Source of the DNA: Nitrososphaeria archaeon
GTDB lineage: Archaea > Thermoproteota > Nitrososphaeria > Geothermarchaeales > JDFR-13
Length of the DNA: 6,699 nt
Direction: 5' to 3'
Assembly: GCA_027000765.1 (NCBI GenBank)
Contig: JALTNJ010000081.1
Span: forward strand, 1 to 6,699
Positions 1-5,693 of this stretch are shown here, in pieces (position 1 is the stretch's first letter; each line of letters starts with the position of its first letter). A program made the translations under genes and the position numbers. Below the pieces are notes generated by a model that was not told the DNA's origin, searched no databases, and saw only the letters and a list, made by a program, of their open reading frames with translations.

Positions 1-51
1 CTTTACATATTATAGGAGGGGTTTAACGACACAATGTGTTTTGGTGATAAT

Positions 52-1278
52 TCAACCGATTGGAAGTTTTGTATTATACATTACTTGGGGTAAGAATCGG
101 GCTATGATATATCGCTGGATCTCATTTGTCCCTTCATATATCGTTGTTACAATTGAGTCCCTTAGATATCTCTCTATTCCCGTTTCGAAGTCCACCCCAT
201 ATCCACCGTGTATCTGAACCGCTTGTCTTGCACAGTACTCAGCTGCTTCTGTCGCGAATATCTTAGCAACACTACCAGCTAATGCAACTTCTGGTAGAGC
301 CTTATCAGGCGACTTAAATTGCTGTTCACTAAGGTTGGCGGCCCAATATGTTAATAAGCGAGCGCTCTGAATCTTGGTGAACATATCAGCGATTTTAAAT
401 GAGATTGATTCAAACTGATAAATTTTCTTTCCAAATGCATCTCTTTTTACAGAATAATCCATGGCCTTCTCAAAGGCTCCTTGGGCAATTCCTACTGCCT
501 GCGCAGCGATGTTTATTCTAGTAAAATTTAGTAGGATCATCGTATAGTAATATCCCATTCCCTCTTTCCCGATTAGGTGGTCCTTTGGAATCTTCATATT
601 ATCAAATATTAGTTCATATGGTCTGTCACCTCTCATTGACATTGTATTTATCTTATTACCAATAATTAGGCCGGGGGAGTCGTTTTCAACTATAAAGAGA
701 GACATTCCTTTGTGTGGTGACTCCCGCGAGATTGGCTGGGTTCGTGCTAGTACAACAATATATTTTGCGTAGTCAATTGTACTTATGAAAATTTTTCGAC
801 CGTTTATCACATAATAGTCTCCCTGCTTCTCTGCTGTTGTTGTAATGCCCGCTACCCAGCTACCTGCTTGAGGCTCGGTATATGCACCAGCCGCTGCAGC
901 TCCATTTGCTATCACTGGTAGAAACTTATTTTTCTGCTCCTCTGTGCCCCACAGCAACAATGCTAAAACAGGGAAATCTGTGGTGTCTAAAATAACTCCC
1001 AAAGAAGGTATCACTCTACTGAGCTCCTCAATAACAATCATCTTTGAGATTTGGTCTCCACCTTGGCCCCCATATTTTTCGGGAATGCCGATAGCGAAAA
1101 AGCCTTGTTCAGCCAGTTCTGAAAGAATGTCTTTAGGGATCTCGTCATTAAGTTCAATGTCTTTCCATATTGGAGATAATGATTCTTCAGTATACCTCCT
1201 TATTACTTTACGCAGTAACTCGTGTTCAGGTTTTATTGGAACCTTATAGAATTCCAGCGAGTTGAATGGGACAACCAT
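52..1278 (-). CDS. Acyl-CoA dehydrogenase (FAD-dependent)
   Basis: Predicted cytosolic flavoenzyme that oxidises an acyl-CoA to a 2,3-enoyl-CoA and passes electrons to an electron-transfer flavoprotein. Numbered from the ATG at 1278 (408 residues, usual family size 380-400), the order is an N-terminal helical domain (about 15-130), a middle beta domain with the flavin motif TEPQAGSW (134-141), and a C-terminal helical domain. The C-terminal domain has RDAFGKKI (279-286), IHGGYG (356-361) and IYEGTNEIQR (380-389). The Glu in YEGT (E382) matches the catalytic base of medium-chain acyl-CoA dehydrogenase. Odd points: AGSW replaces the usual AGSD, and FIS replaces the usual W-I-T/S that packs on the flavin. 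The frame stays open to a TTG at 1341, but that start has no ribosome site and adds 21 residues unlike the family; the ATG at 1278 has GGTG eight bases upstream. It is last in the minus-strand cluster. Substrate chain length cannot be read from sequence. The family is sure, the start fairly sure. Confidence 0.93.
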   Translation of the reverse strand: MVVPFNSLEFYKVPIKPEHELLRKVIRRYTEESLSPIWKDIELNDEIPKDILSELAEQGFFAIGIPEKYGGQGGDQISKMIVIEELSRVIPSLGVILDTTDFPVLALLLWGTEEQKNKFLPVIANGAAAAGAYTEPQAGSWVAGITTTAEKQGDYYVINGRKIFISTIDYAKYIVVLARTQPISRESPHKGMSLFIVENDSPGLIIGNKINTMSMRGDRPYELIFDNMKIPKDHLIGKEGMGYYYTMILLNFTRINIAAQAVGIAQGAFEKAMDYSVKRDAFGKKIYQFESISFKIADMFTKIQSARLLTYWAANLSEQQFKSPDKALPEVALAGSVAKIFATEAAEYCARQAVQIHGGYGVDFETGIERYLRDSIVTTIYEGTNEIQRYIIARFLPQVMYNTKLPIG

Positions 1279-1286
1279 ATGTCCTG

Positions 1287-1290
1287 CACC
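1287..1290 (-). promoter_or_regulatory. Ribosome binding site deciding the acyl-CoA dehydrogenase start
   Basis: On the minus strand GGTG lies eight bases before the ATG at 1278. This matches the core of the archaeal anti-Shine-Dalgarno partner and the same core seen before the two preceding genes of the cluster. The alternative TTG start at 1341 has nothing similar upstream. A run of seven T (1291-1297) directly upstream may act as a weak T-rich terminator for the preceding gene or as part of a promoter; this is uncertain. Confidence 0.55.
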
Positions 1291-1358
1291 AAAAAAATTA
1301 TTTGGAGGGGTGAAATTATCCTTTTCACTCAACACGAGCAATGCTTACTTACTTGATT

Positions 1359-1754
1359 CTAGCTTGGCTTCATAGTTAAGGCCAGGATTCCACCCACTAG
1401 TCCCAAGATGAAGCCGACTATAAAGCCACCGGTACCTAGAAGAGATACTACTGAAAATATTATTATCAGTGTTCCCCATGTAGTCGATTCCTCACTGGAT
1501 TTGTATAACTTTAGCGACCCTATTATTACGATTATCCCTGATGCTAAGCTGACCATTGCACCTATTAGTGGAAGTCCATAGAACCAGTATCCCATCATGC
1601 CACCCATCATCGTTTCACTAGGTACAGTGGATATAAAGTGGTCTGGCGCGGAGGTATAGACATATAATATTCCCGTAAGAACACTGATTCCACTTAGTAG
1701 CATAAAGATTCCTCCTATTAGAGATGTGATGAAAGCAGGAAAATTCTTCTCCAT
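1359..1754 (-). CDS. Small four-helix membrane protein of unknown function
   Basis: I do not recognise the family. The 131-residue protein is almost entirely hydrophobic and Gly-rich. Likely membrane segments are 8-32, 58-80, 92-108 and 110-127, with a short polar loop (84-91, SSEES) between the second and third. The loop after the first segment contains a Met/Gly cluster, MMGGMMG (49-55), before an aromatic YWFYG patch. The last two segments have the Gly-spaced pattern (GTGG, GFILGLVGG) common in small archaeal membrane proteins that pack helices tightly. The ATG at 1754 is well supported by GGGTGGTG (1759-1766) four bases upstream. An AT-rich block with TTTATAATATAAAAA (around 1776-1790) could be its own TATA box. 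It sits between fumarase and the acyl-CoA dehydrogenase, 72 bases after the former. A role with either enzyme is a guess. Confidence 0.82.
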   Translation of the reverse strand: MEKNFPAFITSLIGGIFMLLSGISVLTGILYVYTSAPDHFISTVPSETMMGGMMGYWFYGLPLIGAMVSLASGIIVIIGSLKLYKSSEESTTWGTLIIIFSVVSLLGTGGFIVGFILGLVGGILALTMKPS

Positions 1755-1774
1755 TTAACACCACCCAATAAATT

Positions 1775-1792
1775 TTTTATATTATAAATTTT
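1775..1792 (-). promoter_or_regulatory. Possible TATA box for the small membrane protein gene
   Basis: The 72-base gap between fumarase and the membrane protein gene holds an uninterrupted A/T block, reading TTTATAATATAAAA on the minus strand about 20-37 bases before the ATG. An archaeal TATA box here would start transcription close to the GGTG site. Plain AT-richness of an intergenic gap could also explain it, so an internal promoter is only possible. Confidence 0.35.
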
Positions 1793-1826
1793 TTAATAAA
1801 CTAATGGGACATATCACGTTTTTTGT

Positions 1827-3137
1827 TTATAGATGAAAGCCAGGAAGAGTTTTCATAATTTTATCTAGGAGCTCTCTGATCTTGTCTTCTGATAAACCTA
1901 TTTCTTTTAATGCGTCTTCCAATGTTAGACCTCTAGTTATCCTTTCAGCTACTTTTGTAGCGTTATCATACCCTATTATAGGTGCTACAACAGTTACTAA
2001 AGCGGGACTTTTTAAAGCCAGATTTTTACAATGTTCCTTATTCACAGTTATCTTGTCCAATACTTTGTGTGAAAACTTGTTTATAGCCTCAGTGAGGAGG
2101 AAGAGTTGCAGGATTAAATTGTGCCCTATTAATGGGAAGGACATTGCAAGCTCTAGCTCTCCCAAGGTAGATGCAAGTGTATTAGAATAATCTAGTCCTA
2201 TTACTTGACAAGCTGCCTGCATCACCGCTTCTACAGTTACAGGGTTCTTTTTCCCAGGCATCATACTACTTCCCGGCAGCTCCTGATGGATATCTATCTC
2301 CCCAAACCCAGTTAATGGGCCGGAATACATCAGGCGGATATCTTGGGAAAGCCTGATGAGATCTAGTGAGATTACCCTTAATATACCACTTAAGGTAGTG
2401 AGGTCGGTTATTAGTCTCATTCCTCTTGATAGTTCCATCCCATGTGTGAGGTCTAGTCCGGTGATCTTATTTAGTTCTACAAGGATTTTTCTAGGAAAAT
2501 CAGGATGGGTATTAAAACCAGTGCCGACAGCGGTACCGCCTATGGGCACTTCAGATATATTTCTGAGAATTTGGGGTATTAGGTTTAATGTGTTACTAAA
2601 GGAGTTAAGATATGCTTGGAACTCCATATCCATAGATATGGGTAAGGCATCCCTCAAATGTGTCCTCCCTGGTTTTACAATTCCTTTAAAGGAAAGAGAG
2701 ACCTCTTTCAATTTTCCGATGAAGGTCTTGATAGCAGGAACCAACTTGTTTTGAGTTTCATATAGAACAGCCATCCTAATCGCTGTCGGTACTATGTCGT
2801 TGGATGACTGCCCCATGTTAACGTGGTCATTAGGATGTATTTTTATCTTGTATCTTTCTCCCACTATTTTTGAGATGACTTCATTTATATTCATATTTAA
2901 TCCGGTGCCAGAGCCCGTTTGAAACACATCCACAACTATCATATCATCATATTTTCCTTTGGCTATGTCCATGGAGACCTCCATTATTGCATTTGCTTTA
3001 TCATCATCTAATAGGCCTAATTTATTATTCACCTTAGCGGCAGCAAATTTAATAATCCCCATTGCCCAGATTATGCTTCTGGGGAATTTAGTTCCTGTTT
3101 CTAGGAAAACTTGCGATGCCTTTTCCACGTATTCCAT
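1827..3137 (-). CDS. fumC: Fumarate hydratase, class II (fumarase)
   Basis: Cytosolic homotetrameric enzyme of the citric acid cycle that interconverts fumarate and malate without an iron-sulfur cluster. Superfamily motifs appear in order: FQTGSGTGLNMNINEV (72-87), HPNDHVNMGQSSND (101-114), GRTHLRDALP (157-166), GGTAVGTGFNTHP (200-212), GEIDIHQELPGSSMMPGKKNP (279-299) and IGYDNA (388-393). H160 matches the catalytic His (Gln in aspartase), S290 and K296/N298 match Ser318, Lys324 and Asn326 of E. coli FumC, and IGYD is the fumarase form, so fumarase is favoured over aspartase. At 436 residues it is shorter than E. coli FumC (467) and lacks its N-terminal extension, as in crenarchaeal fumarases, which begin near the same TGTKFPR motif. 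K297 replaces the usual Val between the catalytic Lys and Asn. The ATG at 3137 has GGTG six bases upstream (3144-3147). It lies 63 bases after the SDR gene on the same strand. A related hydratase, for example acting on mesaconate, is not excluded. Confidence 0.93.
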   Translation of the reverse strand: MEYVEKASQVFLETGTKFPRSIIWAMGIIKFAAAKVNNKLGLLDDDKANAIMEVSMDIAKGKYDDMIVVDVFQTGSGTGLNMNINEVISKIVGERYKIKIHPNDHVNMGQSSNDIVPTAIRMAVLYETQNKLVPAIKTFIGKLKEVSLSFKGIVKPGRTHLRDALPISMDMEFQAYLNSFSNTLNLIPQILRNISEVPIGGTAVGTGFNTHPDFPRKILVELNKITGLDLTHGMELSRGMRLITDLTTLSGILRVISLDLIRLSQDIRLMYSGPLTGFGEIDIHQELPGSSMMPGKKNPVTVEAVMQAACQVIGLDYSNTLASTLGELELAMSFPLIGHNLILQLFLLTEAINKFSHKVLDKITVNKEHCKNLALKSPALVTVVAPIIGYDNATKVAERITRGLTLEDALKEIGLSEDKIRELLDKIMKTLPGFHL

Positions 3138-3200
3138 CTACCACACCAGAAAAATAGATGGGTAATGTAGGTATAAGGATGTTAATCTAATGAGATGAGT

Positions 3201-3995
3201 TTAGAGAGAGGACCTTAGTAGGCCTCCGTCCACTGGGATCATGGCTCCATTGATATATGATGCATAATCAGATGCGAGGTAAGCCACTAGATACCCAAGC
3301 TCCTCAGGACGACCCATCCTGCCCATAGGTATATCTTTTGACATGTTTTTTATAACTTCATTGATATCAAGATTGTCCTTCTTCGCTATCTCCTGTGCCA
3401 GCTCCTGTATACGCTCTGTCTCAATATATCCAGGCATTATTCCGTTTACCGTGACCCCATATGGAGCGTATTCTCTAGCCAGAGTCCTCACCAAGCCAGC
3501 CATGGAGATCCTGACGGTATTTGATAAGACGAGTCCTTCAATAGGTTCTTTAATAGCTACACTAGTGGAGTATATCACTCTTCCCCAGCCCCTATTCTTC
3601 ATATCTTCTACAAAAGCCTTGGTGAGGAAGACGGCTGGATATATCAATAGCTGAACAGCACGTTCCCAATCATCCATATCTAATTCAATGAAATGCCCTG
3701 GTCTTGGCCCACCTGTGTTGAATACGAAAATATCAACTCTCCCCAATAGTTTTTTGGCTTCGTCAGCTAAGCGGGTAAGATCCTCCTTAGATGTGAGGTC
3801 TGCATTAATGTAGAATACTTTGTTTCCAGACTTTGCCATAATTTCTTCAGCAGTTTTTTTAAGTTGATCAACGTTTCTAGATACAATTAAAACCTCAGCA
3901 CCTGAAATTGATAGGACCGTTGCAATTCCCTTCCCAATACCTCTACTAGATGCGGTTACAACCGCTTTTTTACCGCTCAAGTCTATATTCAGCAT
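3201..3995 (-). CDS. SDR-family oxidoreductase with altered catalytic tetrad (beta-ketoacyl reductase-like)
   Basis: Single-domain Rossmann protein of 264 residues, normal length for a classical short-chain dehydrogenase/reductase. The nucleotide motif is TASSRGIGKG (14-23), with Ala in place of the first Gly. An R at 40 after the second strand suggests NADP preference. NTGG (93-96) stands for NNAG, and the C-terminal PGYIETER (188-195) and GAMIPVDGG (250-258) segments are typical. Aligned to the catalytic tetrad, S145 keeps the Ser, but the YxxxK position reads SNTVR (158-162), so Tyr is Ser and Lys is Arg; the Asn position appears to be L117. This SN..R pattern is, from family knowledge, that of a beta-ketoacyl-ACP-reductase-like SDR subgroup lacking the standard tetrad. 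The reaction is therefore unknown; it may use other residues or bind nucleotide without normal catalysis. The ATG at 3995 has no ribosome site and a TATA box about 30 bases upstream, indicating a leaderless mRNA and the first gene of the cluster. Confidence 0.92.
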   Translation of the reverse strand: MLNIDLSGKKAVVTASSRGIGKGIATVLSISGAEVLIVSRNVDQLKKTAEEIMAKSGNKVFYINADLTSKEDLTRLADEAKKLLGRVDIFVFNTGGPRPGHFIELDMDDWERAVQLLIYPAVFLTKAFVEDMKNRGWGRVIYSTSVAIKEPIEGLVLSNTVRISMAGLVRTLAREYAPYGVTVNGIMPGYIETERIQELAQEIAKKDNLDINEVIKNMSKDIPMGRMGRPEELGYLVAYLASDYASYINGAMIPVDGGLLRSSL

Positions 3996-4020
3996 AAAAA
4001 GAATTATTCGATAAACACAG

Positions 4021-4029
4021 TATTATACA
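4021..4029 (-). promoter_or_regulatory. TATA box of the SDR gene / minus-strand cluster
   Basis: On the minus strand TGTATAATA lies centred about 30 bases before the ATG at 3995. With the usual archaeal spacing of about 26 bases, transcription would start within a few bases of the ATG, which has no GGTG site. This is the expected layout of a leaderless first gene in crenarchaea. CCCTTGACAAT abuts it upstream. Confidence 0.6.
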
Positions 4030-4112
4030 TTGTCAAGGGGGTTATTGTTTTTTCTCATACTTATTCTACGAAATCTACTTAACAAAACCCTTGTTCAATA
4101 ATAATTTTTTGG

Positions 4113-4120
4113 GATATAAT
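4113..4120 (+). promoter_or_regulatory. TATA box of the epimerase-like gene
   Basis: GATATAAT is centred about 23 bases before the ATG at 4140, following a second AT block (ATAATAATTTTTT, 4098-4110). No Shine-Dalgarno-like site precedes the ATG, so the mRNA is probably leaderless or nearly so. Which of the two AT blocks binds TBP cannot be decided by eye; the upstream one would give a leader of about ten bases. Confidence 0.5.
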
Positions 4121-4139
4121 TGTGCCAGATGATTAGAAA

Positions 4140-5135
4140 ATGCAGAGAGACTATATTCTAATTTTAGGTGGACTTGGATTCCTAGGTGCAAACGTCTCTG
4201 AATTTCACAGAGAAAAAGGAGATGATGTATTAATTGTATGTAGAGAGAAGAGCATACGTAAAAGATGGTTTTTATATAAACAGCTTAAGGAAATTGGAGT
4301 TAGATTCCTCATAAGAGATACAATAAATCCAGCGCTGATACTAGATATACTTAGAAAATGGGGTACGCCCCTGATATTTTATAACGTTATTGGTAAACTC
4401 CAAGGTAAAAGAAGAGATTTGATATATTCCCACGTAACCTTACCCTATACCTGGAGTAGGGAGATAATAAAGAAAGAGGAAGAGACGCTTATAATCTATG
4501 TGAGTCATGCATTTCAATTCAACTGTTATAAGATCATTGAAAAAGGAAAAACAATCTTGGTTGAGGAGGAGGACGAGCATCTAGGAAACTGTATTACTAA
4601 AACAGTATATGAAGAGACGAAAGCCCTAGGAGAAAGACTCATTTTGTCCATCGAGTCGAAGCGATGTAAGATCGTTATTTTGAGGCCAGGGTTGCTTGTT
4701 GGCAGATACTCTTATCATCCTGAATGGAAGATACTTTATAAACTTGCTAATAAGGGAATCATAGTGGGAAATGGCATTAGAATGCCGGTTACTCCAGCAA
4801 TAGATATCCCCCGCATTGGAAGACTCTTGTTAGATAAAGACTTGAATAGGGACTGGTTCCATGTGGTTCCATATACAGTTGATATGGGGGATTTACATGG
4901 GTTAATGATTAAGTTAATGAATACAGAGAAGAAAATTAGGATACCAACTGGAAATTTATTTAAAATAATTAGTAAAATTGGGCTGGCTAATGTATTGGGT
5001 CCTATATCAAGCCAGTTAGATGAAAAAACAGTCTATTCAACGAGAAAATTAAGAGAGTTGGGATATGTCAAATGGACTCCCTTAGCAAAAGCTATAAAAG
5101 AAAGTATAGAATGGATGCGTGGTATTGGTGTATAG
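4140..5135 (+). CDS. NAD(P)-dependent epimerase/dehydratase-like protein (extended SDR)
   Basis: Cytosolic Rossmann-fold protein of 331 residues, the size of extended SDRs such as nucleotide-sugar epimerases, dehydratases and NDUFA9-like proteins. The N-terminal strand leads into GGLGFLG (10-16), fitting the GxxGxxG nucleotide motif. YVSHAF (120-125) supplies the catalytic Ser region. YEETK (157-161) gives the YxxxK pair, and LRPGLLVGRY (181-190) is the typical substrate-pocket strand and loop. The C-terminal part (about 195-331) is the variable substrate domain and ends in a typical LGYVKWTPLAKAIKESIEW segment (307-325). The tetrad is intact, unlike in the divergent SDR gene next door. The start is firm because an in-frame TAG sits at 4134-4136. 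It is transcribed alone, away from the minus-strand cluster, and its stop lies two bases from that of the convergent gene. No glycan or lipid genes nearby point to a substrate, so I leave it open. Confidence 0.87.
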   Translation: MQRDYILILGGLGFLGANVSEFHREKGDDVLIVCREKSIRKRWFLYKQLKEIGVRFLIRDTINPALILDILRKWGTPLIFYNVIGKLQGKRRDLIYSHVTLPYTWSREIIKKEEETLIIYVSHAFQFNCYKIIEKGKTILVEEEDEHLGNCITKTVYEETKALGERLILSIESKRCKIVILRPGLLVGRYSYHPEWKILYKLANKGIIVGNGIRMPVTPAIDIPRIGRLLLDKDLNRDWFHVVPYTVDMGDLHGLMIKLMNTEKKIRIPTGNLFKIISKIGLANVLGPISSQLDEKTVYSTRKLRELGYVKWTPLAKAIKESIEWMRGIGV

Positions 5136-5137
5136 CT

Positions 5138-5608
5138 TTATTTCTTAGGCTTGACAATTTTCCATCGCTCCACTAGTAGTTTATCTCCATATTCCCGTTC
5201 TTTTAATCGAGTGACTTTATATCCCTTAGATTCTAAGGCTGCTACTAAAACTGGGATTAACACTTGTCCAGGGACCATTCCCTCCCATCGTAGCATAACA
5301 TTACCATTCCAAGTTATTGGACTATATATTGTGAATTCAATAACCTCTTCATCCATTTTCACAACATCCACACCTTTTAAATACCCCATTTTCTTGAAGA
5401 AGTCACTTATCTTACTAATTATTACTTGAGGAGAGTCCTCATCCTTTAGTTTCAACTCTTCCTTCAATACATCGTAGAATATACGTCCACTTTCCCACAC
5501 TATATCCCAGGCTTCATCGCCCAGCTTTTTATAAATAGCCTTATAAATGGAGTAGATTAGCATTCCAACAAACTTTTTATCTAAAGCTTCCCGGCCTTTA
5601 TCACTCAT
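5138..5608 (-). CDS. Small protein, possible divergent V4R-like ligand-binding domain
   Basis: I do not recognise this with certainty. From the ATG at 5608 it has 156 residues, no signal peptide and no membrane segment. The N-terminal half is helical (KFVGMLIYSIYKAIYKKLGDEAWDIV begins at residue 12, then GRIFYDVLKEEL). Beta-rich segments follow (VIEFTIYSP, NVMLRWEG), then a helix (PGQVLIPVLVAALESKGY, 114-131) and a final EREYGDKLLVERWKI (137-151). That order and the closing E...GD...W pattern resemble V4R (4-vinyl-reductase-like) small-molecule-binding domains, but the usual Cys residues are absent. If right, it would be a stand-alone sensor or binding protein; this is inference. A GTG at 5638 would add ten residues; the ATG at 5608 is preferred because GGGGGGTG lies upstream, although at a long spacing of 12 bases. 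It has its own TATA region, overlapping a palindrome, and is convergent with the epimerase-like gene. Confidence 0.75.
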   Translation of the reverse strand: MSDKGREALDKKFVGMLIYSIYKAIYKKLGDEAWDIVWESGRIFYDVLKEELKLKDEDSPQVIISKISDFFKKMGYLKGVDVVKMDEEVIEFTIYSPITWNGNVMLRWEGMVPGQVLIPVLVAALESKGYKVTRLKEREYGDKLLVERWKIVKPKK

Positions 5609-5620
5609 ATACCAGATGTA

Positions 5621-5628
5621 CACCCCCC
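5621..5628 (-). promoter_or_regulatory. Candidate ribosome binding site for the V4R-like gene
   Basis: GGGGGGTG on the minus strand lies 12 bases before the ATG at 5608. It has the GGTG core used elsewhere in the window but the spacing is longer than the 4-8 bases seen for the other genes. The alternative GTG start at 5638 has no such site, so the internal ATG is favoured. Confidence 0.4.
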
Positions 5629-5641
5629 ATCTATACACAGA

Positions 5642-5670
5642 GAATTCATATGATTATATGATATAGATTC
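5642..5670 (-). promoter_or_regulatory. Promoter of the V4R-like gene with imperfect palindrome
   Basis: The 55 bases between the permease stop and the longest reading of the next gene include a very AT-rich stretch reading CATATAATCATATG on the minus strand, a plausible TATA box. A start about 26 bases further on would give a short leader containing the GGGGGGTG site. The same 29 bases form an imperfect palindrome with GAAT/ATTC ends and ATAT.AT inner repeats (20 of 29 positions symmetric by my count), which could be an operator. AT-richness inflates such symmetry. Confidence 0.45.
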
Positions 5671-5693
5671 ATATTTTCTAAAAGATAGTTTAG

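Noticed and set aside
1279..1341. TTG start and 21-residue N-terminal extension of the acyl-CoA dehydrogenase
   Set aside because: No ribosome site precedes the TTG, the extension does not look like the family's N-terminus, and the ATG at 1278 has GGTG at good spacing.
1827..3137. Aspartase or argininosuccinate lyase instead of fumarase
   Set aside because: The shared superfamily signature GSS..PGK.NP does not decide, but GRTH (Gln in aspartase), GTGFNTHP and IGYD are the fumarase forms.
4091..4120. Bacterial-type promoter TTGTTC, 18-base spacer, TATAAT upstream of the epimerase-like gene
   Set aside because: All other signals are archaeal (GGTG sites, leaderless starts, archaeal fumarase), so TATAAT is better read as part of a TATA box and the -35 match as chance.
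3996..4139. A small gene or RNA gene in the divergent intergenic region
   Set aside because: I found no open frame with a start and ribosome site and no tRNA-like or stable stem structure; the two promoters account for the space.
5678..5693. Five-base-pair hairpin CTAAA/TTTAG right after the permease stop
   Set aside because: Too short and A/T-only, and no T-run follows on the minus strand, so it is not a credible terminator.
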